From Imbricaverruca yamaguchii (lineage: Eukaryota > Arthropoda > Thecostraca > Neoverrucidae), in assembly GCA_034440575.1 (NCBI GenBank), contig JAOTOL010001623.1, positions 1,980,001 to 2,044,000 of the forward strand: a DNA stretch of 64,000 nt, written 5' to 3'. A program made the position numbers and the translations under genes. The notes under the pieces were generated by a model. It searched no databases. It had not been told where the DNA came from and was given only the letters and a program-made list of their open reading frames with translations. This document shows, piece by piece, positions 1-12,716 of this stretch (position 1 is the stretch's first letter; each line of letters opens with the position of its first letter).

Positions 1-1356
1 ATTGCGAATCGGAATGTCATGTAGGCCAGTACCGTATACCGTATGTATCAGCATGTACCGTATACCGTATACCGTATAAGCCCTGCAGGCCAGAGTTGTG
101 ATAGTATAGTCATGCGAGTTCGCGGTCGTGTTAGAATCACATTAGGCCGCCGTTTCTGTGGAATTCGACGTAGTATCACCAGATTCTTTGAGCGTGCCCG
201 TCTGAGTGGGGTGTGAACGGGCACGTGGTGGAAATTGGAGTTTCTGTCCGCCATGTCGCTCAGCGGCACAGCGATGGAAAACCAAAACCCAGCGAGAGGA
301 CGGCGGCGTTGCGAGGTATCAAGTCTTTGTTCCCAGTCGAAGCTAACAACTCCAGCTGTGTCAAGTCTAAATCCCCGCCCGAAACTGGCACATCTGCGGC
401 CGACCTGTCCGGTGGCGGCTGATGACAGGTGCCAGTATTGAAACAGCAGTGCCACGCACGTGAGGGAAGTGGATGCTCTTCCACCCACGTTTTCACATGA
501 TGTTGCCGAACCGGCCGCGGTGTGCAAAATATATAGATATCCAGAAGCTTCTCATTTGCAGGTTCATGAATCCGTGCTTGCTGCTTCTAAAGTTAAATAC
601 CAAGTATCACATCAGTAGCTGATACCACAGTGTTGTTGCAGTCCTCACAAGAATAAATTAGACCATTAATTTTATTAACATAATTGGTTGACAGGGAGCG
701 CAAAGAACAATACCCCATCTCGTGTCTCCCTACTGCGCTCCTTTACTAAGTGACACGTTTTGGTTGTGTAGATGCTAAAATATATCTTTAGGAATGATGT
801 GAGTATTCGTGCATACAAATGGGAGGATAATGCTACTGTAGAATATAAATACCTGACACCTCTCCAATTTGTTGTGTCCTTGTGTGCAACTGTTTGGGTG
901 AGTTTGGTCAGCACGGTTTGCCCTATGAAGCTGTTCGGGTGTTGGCTGGTGCGCTCGGCGGCGCGCGGGTGGTCGGCCGACCGGATGTGTCGATCGATTG
1001 CTCCGTCAACAGTGTGTGGTGTTGTGTGTTCGTTAGGATCGACTGCGGTCAACATCCCACTGCTGTCCTATGTCGGAAGGCGTGGTGTGCCGCTTCGTTT
1101 CGTGTCACGACGGACGCAACGCTCCTGTGGCGTCATGTTGCGACCCAGCTGCCGAAACCAACCGACATTCGACTCGCTTTCGATGCATGGCTTGTGTGCC
1201 GGAGTACTTTTCGTTCTGCATTGTTGTCCAGAAAGCGGTGATTGTTTTTTTTTATTCCCTTGACCTCGCGATCGTACAGCTGCCTAATGGAGCGTAATGG
1301 ATATGGGGAGGTGCAAATGGGCCGTTTTGAAGCGTTTGTAATGACACTTGGCAGAG
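1..1356. other. Non-coding flank, nothing recognised
   Basis: Short ACCGTAT repeats lie at 29-82. A GC-richer patch at 900-1200 has open frames without recognisable domains. I see no gene. Confidence 0.5.
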
Positions 1357-1530
1357 GCCGTGGTAGCTCAGTTGGTAGAGTTTAAGACTTTTGATCGCAA
1401 GATTGTGGGTTCGAATCTCATAACCGACGGCATTTGCCGGGTGCACCCGCGACCAATCGGCGCGAGTCGTTGGTGATGCTATGTAACCTAGCGGTTGAAT
1501 GCGTCGTAAAAGAACCCAAGGTTCTCCTAA
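1357..1530 (+). repeat. tRNA-derived SINE-like element with intact pol III boxes
   Basis: Bases 1357-1431 fold like a tRNA: an acceptor stem with six of seven pairs (GCCGTGG with CGACGGC), a D arm with A box TAGCTCAGTTGG at 1364-1375, and a T arm with B box GGTTCGAATCT at 1408-1418. The anticodon stem is poorly paired, so a working tRNA is unlikely. About 100 bases of unrelated sequence follow, including the GTTGAATGCGTCGTAAAAGA stretch. That resembles the body and tail of a SINE. No second copy is visible in the window, so the family assignment is inference. A decayed tRNA pseudogene is the alternative. Confidence 0.5.
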
Positions 1531-4500
1531 TGACACGTGGCGGATATAAAGTGAACATCCGTGAACAGATTTGTACTATTGCCATTAGAATCCGGTTCAC
1601 TTTGACCACACCCACATACATTTCGAGAAGCGTATTATGCGCTTTTCTGTGTTCATGTCTCCAATAGTATGTCCATTGAAACCAGATGGACCGCGACATG
1701 CATTGCTCCGCAAAATAACGCTCAATCTGCCATCTTTTTATCGGTGATTTCCGTAGAAACTGACGTAACTCATGTGTATGCGTGTTTTCGTCACCTACTG
1801 TCAGGTGTAACCGGAATAGTCAGATGCCGTAAGCCAGGACAGTGGCGCTTCTTCGTCTGCTCGTGAATGAATAGCAGTGAGCATCTAAGCGGCAATATGT
1901 TTACGTTTCTTCTGAGATCTCGTGCTCCGTCTACGTCACTCCTGTCACTCATTTCCAACTTCCTGTGTCCATCTAGTGAACGGGTATGTCATCCAATTGC
2001 TGGCACGCTTTTCCACAGAGAGCTGATCAAGAGACGCCTGCATGAACAGTTGAAGACGTGCCAGTTGGTGGCGTCCCCAGGGGTTTTCTCCGAGGGGTAG
2101 TGGTTGTGATGGCACTATAGAGGCGCCACTTGGAACATGTCGCTAAAATGGAGGACGTGCAGTCTCATGTCATATCAGTGCTTCGTATCGGCCTGGGGCC
2201 ACGGAACGTTTGTCCGTTCGGCGATGTCAACACTCGCTGCTCCGTTAATTCTAGCCCTGCATGCATCTGCTGAAAGCGTTGTCTGACGACCCGCAAAACT
2301 CCCGAGTATGTCCAAATCTGTACATACTGTACCGTTTGCACAGTACAGTCGGTACAGTGGTACAGACTGGTCAGATCTTCGGTTCACTGCCCGAGAATTG
2401 AACTAGAGACAGAATTTGAACAGACCGAACTGAATTAGACTTGTTTTCCAGCGGGACGGCAAAGACTTGTAGGGTTTGTAGCCAGAAATTGGAAACTATT
2501 CCTCAGTCATGAACGTGGATACCTTACGCCGCTTCCTCTTTCGTTCTCCCCAATGTCTGCTCCTGGTTTAACTGTATAGGTGAGATAAGCTCAAATTTAT
2601 CCTCGTTAGTGCGAGTGGTTTTTATCCGGTATGACGTTGACTGGAAATACTTCGGTTTTCTCGTCAATGTACGTCCATGCAATGTACGTCTTCACCAATG
2701 CGTGCATGGGTGAAGGATTATGTGCCAGATCGTACGCATCACGCCTCGTATTGAAGCTGACGTATATTTTTGAACGCTGTTGTCTTTTTACGACGCATTA
2801 AGCCTTTCTGCAGTGTAACGTTACCACTCACTCACGCTGAGTGGTTGCGGGAGAAGATGGATGTCCATGTGATCGTGCTGGACAGATGAGCCTCCAAACG
2901 GCGGCCGGCTGGCACCGAAACGGATACGTTGACCACTGCACCACAGGTCTTCATTGGGCTATGTCCATCTTCAGTCGAGGATGACATCGTTTGGTGTATA
3001 TCGTATGGACGAGCACAGGCACCAAGTACACAGGCACCATGCACTAATTTTAGCGCCATCCTGTAAAATCCTGTTTTCCCCAAGAACCCTATCGTTCATA
3101 TCTGTCCTGGGTATGAAAGGATGGATGGATGGACCTGTATTTTAAATAAAATATGTTAGGAATGACTTTATAGAAGAAACTAACGACACACAAACCTATG
3201 CCTGCATTGAACCGCTAGGCCTTACCAGTTCCTTCACAGAAAAAGATTCATTTCTATCAATGGATTGTTTTTGTATATATAATTAACTGTGCCTTTTCGC
3301 CCTACTTTTAATGCATGTGTGTGTCTGCTGTTTGGGGGTATGACTATGAATGTGTGTATTCTGAGTATATGCCGCGCAGGTTCTATGTGCTTAGTACCGT
3401 TTCATGTTGTGCTTTTTTATATTGCGTGCCCATACGCTGGGTACGAACTATTATAACTGAAGGACTAAGCAATTGTGATGGCAGCATGAAAGGAACCTAA
3501 TGTATTGAGTATGTAATGCAACAGCAATGTCTATTGACTCTGTTTATCCACTATATTAAATCCCATTATGCAATGCTAAGTTCCAAGTTGTAGTATTTTT
3601 CCTTCATAATGTGATTGCTATTGCCTGGTATCCCTAGAGGTTATTCTGTGTCAAATTGGATATGATTATCTATGCGACAAATACCAGCTATCATTACTGG
3701 GAAGTACTGCATATGTTTGTACCCATGAATGCTATGCCATTGTGTCCTTGATTGTTTCATACCATGCCAACCTACAATGAAGGCTACCCAGGGGGAACAC
3801 GTCAGCCCTGTTCCATGGGTTTATTAACTAATCTGTGATACCATTGCATCCGGCCAAGACTACGAAAACTGTCAAGTTGTCGTTTCAACAGGTTAACGAA
3901 CTAATGTTTAGGCATAGTTTTTTTGTTGGTTTTTTGCAAAAAGTTTATATTATTCTCTCCTAGAACTTCATGCCTACACGTATTGGGAAGGATAATCGAA
4001 AAACGGGCATTTTCCAGTGAGCAGCATTCTACTGTTCAGTCCCAGCAGGGCCATGCAAAGTAACAAGTTCATAACGTCCAACGATCACAACCTCCCAAGC
4101 TGCCCTCAGAGGGAGCGTTCATGACCTCCAAAGTTCATTTTCGTCCGAGGATCATAAAGTCCAAAAATAAATCATCAAGCTTTGGATGTTATGAGCGCCC
4201 GCAAAGCCATGCAAAGTTGTCGACGCTGTGTCCACCATGTCAGTGTGCGTACGCACGCCAAAGCGTTTTCACCCGCTCGGCTTATACTGTCCGCCCTATA
4301 TTGCCCTATACCGCTTGTATTGCCAACCTCAAGCAGACGACCATTCCTTGCCGCCAGTTGGACGCCCGACAGAGGTTTCGCGGCCGGAAGGGCTACTAGC
4401 GGATGGCGCTGCACCCGTGTCGTGCTGCGTGGGATGGCATCATCCCCCGCGCCGAGTAGCCGTAATGGTCTGGCGGCTTCACACATCGCCGCCCGCGCCG

Positions 4501-6299
4501 AGTAGCCGTGATGGTCTGACGGCCTCACGCATACTCCCGAGACGCCACAGTGACAATTAGATCACACAGTGCCTCTCGGTGCAAATCAACCCGATGGTTT
4601 CGGCCAGAAATCGGTGATGTGTTGCCAAGTGTGATGTATGTATCATGTGGGAGTGTGAGATGATGAGGGATGCGCTCACATTTCATATTATTCACCAACA
4701 CCTATCTAAAGGTGGTGTGCATTTGCAACATGAATGGATGACAGTTTTTCAATACATATGAAAGTATTTATATTTGATCCTTGCAGAATTTGGAACCGAG
4801 CTAATGAAGTGTGGCAATAACGTGCCGGTGATGAATCTCGCATCTATTTTATCGTCAAATTACGCTGGAGCATCCGGTGCAAGTTATTTTGGCACGAAAT
4901 GTCATCCTTGGTCCGCAAACTTTTAGATGTCCGAGGTTAATTTGTTTCCCATGCCCTGCAGCTGACGAGGGCAGTGACTGCCAGCATCTGCTGACAGTAC
5001 CGCAAACTGTCTGATGTAGTATAGCTGGCGGCTGGAGCGTCGAAGTAGTGAGGAAGGGGTCCGAATAAGTACACAATAAATGTGTGTGCACAGATGCTCC
5101 GGATAAATTCCAGATTATGGCTGAAATGCCACGATGTTCTGTCTACATTCATGCAACATCGGTGGCATGACCAATGAAGGTCAACCCCCATGACAGATCC
5201 GATGGGGCCCTCCAGGGGGCCGCCTTGAGGGATCCGCAAATACCCCTCAAGCGGAAGGTGCTTGTGAAAGGTTAAAATCAATCTAACAGATAATGTGCGA
5301 AGGCACGGGAGACCTACACACGCTGAATGGGAGGAACCTGAACTCTGAGGGATGGCAGGGGCCGTGAAGACGAGCGAGAGCCCGCCTAAGAGCTGGAATA
5401 CCCAGGTCAACTGGAGGGAGCAGCAAACCTACATAAGCGAATGCACGCATGCTTAAATACGTGTACAATAAGCTTACGAAGCGAAGACATACGTAAACGC
5501 CAAGGTACGCATGACCAATGCACGCATGGCGGGTGTTCGTCGGCTCAAATGTACATGTAGCAAGTATTCATCAGTAATGCAAGTGAACAGAAATGTATGC
5601 ATGGGAATTGTACATGCCCGTGGGTCGGCTGAGAGGCTCATCAGTGTAAATGTAAGGTCGAAGGTAGATATGTGAAAATGTAAGTGGTGCCCAAAGCATT
5701 GTCGGTTTGCAAGGATAGCTTGGGTAACATAGCCTATACAATTTTCGTAATTCTGAAGGTGTATTTTGTGTGCAATTTGCGTGATATATCTTAATGAGAC
5801 AGTGTGTTGTACCGGTGTAATTTCAGAAGTGTGAGGTAGCTTATCATCGAATACCAAAATAAATATATCCGGATAGAATGGGCAGTAAGGGCTGAACTCC
5901 GGTGACTCACATTATCCACGCCTGTCTGCCACTGTGGCTCACATTATCTCGTAGTGGCTCACATTACTGTGGGCCACATCACCTTGTCTGCACGGTATAG
6001 ATTCCCGAGTGCTCTTGAACATTGGTAGGTTAATGTCGACACCGGGGCAAAATAAGCTTCCCGTCACCCGCGCTTTTTTGGTTTTTAGGTACAAAAATAT
6101 TTACGATGGTTTGAGTGTTCACATTTTACCAGTACTGACTGACATTTTACCAGTACGGTTCTATTCCAAAGAAGACCGTGTGTTTCAAACCTGACAGTTC
6201 TCTTGATGCATGCCTGGGATTCGATCACTGCCTTGCGTGTAATCAGACGGATGCAATCTATATTCAGACTACTCTTCGGCTTTCCAGTGTCAACCATAA
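1531..6299. other. Non-coding upstream flank
   Basis: Mixed-composition sequence without a convincing coding region. The frames present are short, overlap on both strands and lack known motifs. The only structure found is the tandem duplication at 4447-4541 and three CTCACATTA copies near 5908-5965. Confidence 0.5.
4447..4541. repeat. Two-copy direct repeat of about 47 bp
   Basis: CCGCGCCGAGTAGCCGT, then ATGGTCTG and a CGGC(T/C)TCAC segment, occurs twice in tandem with a few mismatches. Confidence 0.75.
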
Positions 6300-6440
6300 G
6301 CTGTTGCTTGCAAGCTCGAAATGCATATCATGCTTCAGCCAAAACTTTATATCTGATTCGCTCATACCTGACTGGTCGCAGGCACCGGGTGATGGTTAAC
6401 GGGGCTGTCTCTGACTGGGCTGACGCCACTTACACATTAG
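6300..6440 (+). mobile_element. LINE reverse transcriptase fossil
   Basis: One frame reads ...LYLIRSYLTGRRHRVMVNG followed by AVSDWADAT. This is the conserved CR1/L2-type RT segment that normally precedes the GVPQGS motif. Similarity stops abruptly at about 6435, before that motif, so only about 45 codons survive. No flanking RT motifs were found. It is old and non-functional. Confidence 0.55.
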
Positions 6441-7499
6441 TTCTCAATGATCAATTCTGGTCGAAGCGCCTTAAAGCCCAAATAACTGGCATTAGGTGTC
6501 GCCTTGAGAATTGCTCCGCCATCTGGGCCGCCACAACACGCAGCCCCAACACATCTGGCCCGGATTGACAGGGTAGCGCGTACATTTATAATATGGCTAG
6601 CTCAACACTGTAGTGACACACTTCGGCCGGAATCTGCGATATCAGGACCTTGTTCGCTTTTATAACATGACGTCGGTGTACACTCGTTGCTTACATTCCG
6701 ACATTATGCTCATACGAAACGTTTTATGGGGTAGGACGGAATCATCAGTGCCATTGTAGAACTTTGGATTGTGTCCCAGACAGGAGAAAGTAGCAGCTTG
6801 CTGCATTTCATGTAGGGTGTGAACCATTAGGTGTGGCTTATTTGGTAAGTTATTAAGAAAAATTAACATATTTTAGCGATGACACCAAGTGCGGACATAT
6901 TCACGAAACAGCTGAACGCATTTAATACGCACGTAGTTAGATACCGTGATGCATCACACGCTCAGATATGGGTCGCGTAGCCATCCATCACTGCTCACCT
7001 GTTCTGTTTACGCTTTTTAGCTGATGATTTCTTACAGAAGTCACCAGCTGAAGGAGAATAAGAAGAAGGGCAAGCCCATGCTCATCAACCCAAGAAGAAG
7101 GGCTGAATGTGCTGTTGGAGATTGTGGACAATAAACAAAAAACAATGAACCCAAACTACAATTATCTTGCGGAGGAATAAAGTAGAATTAAAAACAAACA
7201 TCCAGGAGATGTACATGCCAGCCCCCGCTTTCACCACATTTACACAGCACATAAGTAACCTCATATGCACTACATCGTAAAACTTCCTGAACGTAAATGC
7301 GCACTTGTCTTAGACTTTCTTGACAAAAACCCACTCGCTTCAAACGCGGCGCAAATGGCCTCTATAGTCTGGCACGCCTCTAAGCTCACTCTTCCTCCCC
7401 GTGCGACCCCCAGTCGTAAACGTGCGAGAACCACTCGTTTAAACGTGCTTGAGTACGTTGAGGGCCATTTAGAAAGTGTGGGTTTGACGCTGCCAGACA
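6441..7499. other. Non-coding upstream flank
   Basis: Nothing recognised between the LINE fossil and the CpG-rich exon 1 region. Confidence 0.5.
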
Positions 7500-7777
7500 A
7501 GTCGGAGTCTCCCTACGGAAGAAGCGCTCATTACTCCGAATCGGGCCGCGCAGCCTGCGCGCGAGAGATGAAACGGGGTCCCGTCGTGCGGCGCATCGGT
7601 CGCCCACGCATGCGCAGTGGCGTCCGTCGATAGACCGCCGGTCAGACAGTCGACGAGCGCGACGGGTGGAGGTGCGTGTGCCCCGGCGTGTCGCGTGCCG
7701 AGCGAGCGAGTCGCCGAAGGGGCGGACAGGTGCGGGTGTTGCGGGCCGCGGAGCGCACGGCGGCGCGCGCCACGGCC
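7500..7777 (+). promoter_or_regulatory. CpG-rich 5' region of the fasciclin-2-like gene
   Basis: The sequence turns abruptly CpG-rich from about 7500 and stays so to about 7990, bracketing the signal-peptide exon. No TATA box is seen just upstream of the ATG. The palindromic core CGCATGCGCA at 7608-7617 resembles part of an NRF-1 site, which is common in CpG-island promoters. The transcription start and 5' UTR cannot be placed from sequence. That this is the promoter is inferred from its position and composition. Confidence 0.4.
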
Positions 7778-7847
7778 ATGGCCAGCTGGCGGCCCAGCTG
7801 GTGGCTGCTGCTGCTGCCGCTGCTGCTGCCAGTGTGGCTGACAGCCG
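7778..7847 (+). CDS. Exon 1, fasciclin-2/NCAM-like adhesion protein: signal peptide
   Basis: The ATG at 7778 sits in a good initiation context (CACGGCCATGG). It opens 23 codons, MASWRPSWW, then a Leu-rich core, then PVWLTA, which is a textbook secretory signal peptide with a small-residue end suited to signal peptidase. The exon stops after one base of the next codon (phase 1) at a consensus donor, GTGAGT, at 7848. The frame is also open upstream, but only from a GTG and without a hydrophobic stretch, so ATG 7778 is preferred. The next recognisable exon, 26.5 kb downstream, starts in the matching phase, and the split codon becomes Asp. The mature product would enter the secretory pathway and act at the cell surface. 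Linking this exon to the Ig exons rests on phase, order and strand, not on a transcript. Confidence 0.65.
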
Positions 7848-10800
7848 GTGAGTACCGCCCATCCTGCCGGCAGATGACGCGCCCAGTCGCGTCGATGTGT
7901 CCACAGTAGTAGCGCGTCGTCCGCGGCGACGACCGACGCCAGACGGAGCAATGTGGCGCGACGGCGGCCCGGGCACCGCGCTGACCAACCTTATCAACTG
8001 GGCGAGTTGCCAGGCGGTGAGAATATGATGTGGAAAGCAGCTGGCGGTTCGGCGGCGGATTCGGCTGGAGATTGAGCGGCCCAATGAGACGTTCAGCGCA
8101 CACTCTGCCGCATTGAGCACATACTGGGCACGTTCCCGGCAATGCATTCAGGAGGTTCAGCAGCAGATCCAACAGATATTCCAGTCTCGTCTTTCCGGTC
8201 AGCTCGCCACACCTCGGAGGGGAGGGGCATCATACGCCCTCTAATCCCCACACTAAGCGTGGCACGAAAACGAAGGTGGTGTCAACGAAAAGCGCTCGAC
8301 GAGTAGGGTCAAAAGTCACCCCGAAAGTATTAACTCTGAAGAAGTGTTTATGGGGTCAGGATTGACGTCATGTTTTGGCTTCGGGGAATTCATTGTGGGG
8401 AAGATTTTGAAGAGAAGATATATTTGGAATCATAAATGATAGGCGAAATGGACCATGATATCAAAATGTTGGCCGCCCCATTTATTTTGTTGTTGAAATT
8501 TGCAACATTCTTAGTTTTCATTTTGTTTTTCTCCAGTGGATATAGCGCACGAAGAAGCGTTTAAATGAACTTAGTCTCATAAAAGTGCGTACTTGAGATA
8601 GAATCTTCGATTTTAGCCCTAGTAGGCAAATATGCAATGCAAATAAGTAATGAAAACCGCAAAATCCACAACTTCCTCTGGTGCGTTTTGTTGCGTCTTT
8701 AGTTATTAGCGAACGATGAAAAGCTCATTGAAATAGTTTTACCTGTTAAAGCGTGACGACCGACTGAACGGTTTTGGAGGTGACCTCACTTGACCTTAGT
8801 TTACTTGGTGACCGTGAATGACCTGGCCTGAAAACAAATCGCACAACATGTCAAGTTGATGTGGCAAAAAGTAAGCCCAATTTCGGCGAACTGCCACGCG
8901 CCGTTTTTTTCTTCACTATCCGCGGAAAGCGTTATGGGGGCGGGCGGAATACAGCGCGCGTCGTACAAGGGGTTCGGTGAAGTGAGGGATAATAGTGGCG
9001 CATTCATGAGGTACTTGGTTGCTTTTTTGATGTTTAGGGTCAGGGTACTCTGCCAGATGTTCTTGAGTGCATCAAGTGTAGCGCACATTTGATTGAATCG
9101 TTGCATTGGTACGGTATTGTCCAGGCCCCAAAAAAATAAACCATGCACACCCATTAATGAAGTCCGGAGCTTAGTTCAATAGATCTACAAGACCGTTCAA
9201 GCTGCCATTACAAGTTATACTACGCAGTGACTTGTACATTAGCGTGGTTGAGCGATCTTTTAAGTGTTTATGGTAACGCCCAGTGACACTGACAGATCAC
9301 GCTTGGACGATTCCACAACTCTTGAAGGTGCCCAAGTCTGCTGAGTGCAACTGACAATTGAAACTTTGAGGCAGCCGGAAGAGCCGTATAAGTTCCAAGC
9401 TTCATTAATTGCCCATATGCACATATGTGTCATTTGTTCGGATCCAAAACGTCATTGACAAACCAATGCAACCCACAGTTGGTGCCACGGCTTATTTATT
9501 CATTTCTGCCCATGCTTAGATCCTTAAAGATCTAATAGGTGACACCAATGCAAGTGCATTCATCTTGCAGAATGACCTTCATCTACAAATGAAAAATTAA
9601 TTTCACAGGCGATGCCAGGGACACAAAAATGGGGTTGCAACTTTCTTTGTTTGACCTGGATCCACATCTGCCCGCAACATCTTGTGTATCAGTTAATGCA
9701 TAGCACATGCATATACCTTCACAAGTTTTGAAACCTCGTGCACATCCAGGCGTCTCTACTCTCTAATTAGGTACTATGAATCAGTATTTTCTTTTCTGGA
9801 GCATGCCTAGTAGAGATGCCTCCCCTCCAAAGCTGACCTTGATTGGTCTGTGCCGAAGGTTATTTTATTCTTCATGATATGAATTCCCAAACAATCAGCA
9901 ATGTTGTGATGGGATGCTAGGGGCTTGCTTATTATTTCAATGTGTAACGAGTGTATTTTACATCAATGGTGTTCGCTAGAAGTGCTTATGAACATAACTT
10001 GCTTATGAACAGTGCTCATGATGAATATGAATAGTGCTTATGAACATAACTTGCACATACCTGACACGTTTTGAAAGTTCATCAAACTGTAAGAATTGGC
10101 GTGATACGCCCTCCAAAATCTTTGTGTGTAGCCGCCTTTGATCAACCAAAGAAAATAGTTTTTTGAGCATAATATGTAAAAAAAGAACGTTCAGGAAAGT
10201 CACGAAATTTCATAGCTGTTTCATAGCGGGATGAAAACGACGATAAAAAAAGACTCACGTGGTCTTCCGAAACCCAAATGAAATTAGTGGACGAAGTTTC
10301 ATTTAATATTCTTTATGGCAATATATTTTACGTCTGAATTGCAAGTCAGAAATTATTGTATTAGCTAAGCCAGCATGCATTGAGAGATCGAGGTACATTA
10401 CGAACACAGTTATTTAACCAAAAATGTCATGGCCATCTCACACATTGAATAGTAAGCTGGCTGATGCTCTCTATGTCGGAGCCCATGCCTAAATTATTCA
10501 AATTTGTGATTGGTTCCAGTCAGTCTCTTGCTCAGTTCGGCCATAATTTGTTGCAAGAAGTCGTGCATTCAGATTGAGTAGTACAAATTGAGATCATCCT
10601 GAGAGTGGATTGCTTCTAAATTTGACATATTGGGAGTAGAAATGCATTGGGTCTGGAAGAGACCGATGCCAACCATAACGATGCTTTATATTTTTGCCAA
10701 CAGCTACCGAATGGGTCATTATGATTAGTGTGCCACATAAATATTTGTAGTTGTCTGTATCAATCTACATTGAAGTTCATTGGAATATCAATTTATGAAT

Positions 10801-10902
10801 CATATCAACGTGCAAAAAAACGTCTTTCGCTGTTGTACTCGACCCAACATCTGAGATCATTTGTACCATAGTCATAGGGAAAGGTAGGCAGTACTCTGAT
10901 CT

Positions 10903-10936
10903 CACGCAGGCAGGTGTAGATACAAGCGCCTGCGTG
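10903..10936. repeat. Perfect 9-bp inverted repeat, 16-base loop
   Basis: CACGCAGGC (10903-10911) pairs with GCCTGCGTG (10928-10936). It may be chance. No associated feature is seen. Confidence 0.6.
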
Positions 10937-11654
10937 CAAAGGTAAATGAGTACACAACATTGTCCTGTGGCGATCTTTTGCATCGGTTCCCATACACACA
11001 AAAATGTAAATAATATATTTGGTACCCAGCTCCCAAGGTGCAAAGTACCCACCACTTTGGCGCATGGGGAAATTAAAAACCGCACTGTCTGAACCTCATA
11101 TTGCTCGTTTGAAATGTTTCTTGTTCCACCACATGATGGTTGTCGGTGGCTGTCAGTATTGAGCAAGAAAAGAAAGAAAAGTTGTTAGAAAACCGCAATG
11201 AAGTTCGCTTGCAACATTACGGGAGTGTTTGGACCCAAGAAAATGTTGCAAATGGACATTGTGGGTGGCCCATATTTCGTGTGGGCGGAGACATCGAATC
11301 GCAGATGCCGCAAGAAGTATAAATTCGTTTTCTGATCTTTGCACTTATTGATCTCTGCAAGCGTTGTCCAGGTAACACAACCGAGTCTCTAATAAATCGT
11401 GCCGAGTGTACGGAAGTCGGACATGCTGCCTCTAAAGCTTTCCTCGCTCGTTTTTCTAACACGTCTCCAGTGCCCTTTCGTCATCCGATTTTCGTAGATT
11501 TTCTCCGACGATGTCGACCACAGTGGCATTACGCCGCCCATCATATTTGACGTCTGACGTCTCATTTGTTCCTTCACCTGCACCTGAATTCCTCTTCCCA
11601 ACACGTGATTTTGTACAACTAAAGCATGCAATTTCGAATACTACACAATTAGTT

Positions 11655-11698
11655 AAAAATCTGCTAGATCTAGCAGATTTTTGTGACAACTTTGTCAC
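11655..11698. repeat. Perfect 28-bp palindrome next to a second palindrome
   Basis: Bases 11655-11668 (AAAAATCTGCTAGA) are followed without spacer by their exact reverse complement, 11669-11682. Directly after is GTGACAA, two bases, then TTGTCAC (11683-11698). Both are perfect. No repeat family or gene is recognised around them. Confidence 0.95.
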
Positions 11699-12201
11699 AT
11701 GTCTTTGGAGGCTTCTAGGTGTTTGGCGATAGTAAAAGCCTGTTTTAAGTTGTTATGAGCTTCGTGGGTTTCCCTTGTTTCCTTAGTCGCTGTTCTTTGG
11801 TGCTGTTCTTTTGATTTTGATTTCTTCAGCTTTTTTATTAAGCTTCATAAGCAATTTCTTTGGATGTTTTAACTTGACGAATATGATATATGCACATATG
11901 CTATATACATACAGCCTCTATTATTATGCTATATACAACCTGTATCATTTAGGAAGAACAACCACGGCCGCGCGGCGTGACGCCATATCCTAGCGTGGCC
12001 TTTTGTCCTGGTGGATCATGTAGCTCACTGGAGGAGACCCATAATGCCAGCTGGTGGCGGACGACTGTCGAGAGAGAAGCACTGCCACGCCGATGACTGC
12101 CAGAGGCCATTACGAACGACTGCGGCGAACGTGCCAAAACAAAACACTGGCGCCTGTCGGGAGTCGCCCGAAACGGCGGGCCGTCGCCAGGCACAGGATC
12201 T

Positions 12202-12716
12202 ACGGCAGCCACGGCAGCCACGGCAGCCACGGCAGCCACGGCAGCCACGGCAGCCACGGCAGCCACGGCAGCCACGGCAGCCACGGCAGCCACGGCAGCC
12301 ACGGCAGCCACGGCAGGCAGCCACGGCAGCCACGGCAGCCACGGCAGCCACGGCAGCCACGGCAGCCACGGCAGCCACGGCAGCCACGGCAGCCACGGCA
12401 GCCACGGCAGCCACGGCAGCCACGGCAGCCACGGCAGCCACGGCAGCCACGGCAGCCACGGCAGCCACGGCAGCCACGGCAGCCACGCCAGCCACGGCAG
12501 CCACGACAGCCACGCCAGCCACGGCAGCCACGGCAGCCACGGCAGCCACGGCAGCCACGGCAGCCACGGCAGCCACGGCAGCCACGGCAGCCACGGCAGC
12601 CACCAGCCACGGCAGCCACGGCAGCCACGGCAGCCACGGCAGCCACGGCAGACACGGCAGCCACGGCAGCCATGGCAGCCACGGCAGCCACGCCAGCCAC
12701 GGCAGCCACGACAGCC
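12202..12716. repeat. 9-bp minisatellite (ACGGCAGCC)n, about 57 units
   Basis: Nearly perfect tandem copies of ACGGCAGCC run for 515 bases, with small deletions near 12310 and 12600 and scattered variants. Because the unit is a multiple of three and lacks stops, several frames on both strands stay open. The resulting frames (Trp-Leu-Pro, Gly-Ser-His and Ala-Thr repeats) are artefacts, not proteins. It lies in intron 1. Confidence 0.97.

Larger units (their letters stand above)
7848..12201. other. Intron 1, first part
   Basis: Intronic sequence after the exon 1 donor. AT-rich and non-repetitive apart from the inverted repeats at 10903 and 11655. A 129-codon minus-strand frame at 10777-11166 has no motif I recognise. 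Confidence 0.55.
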
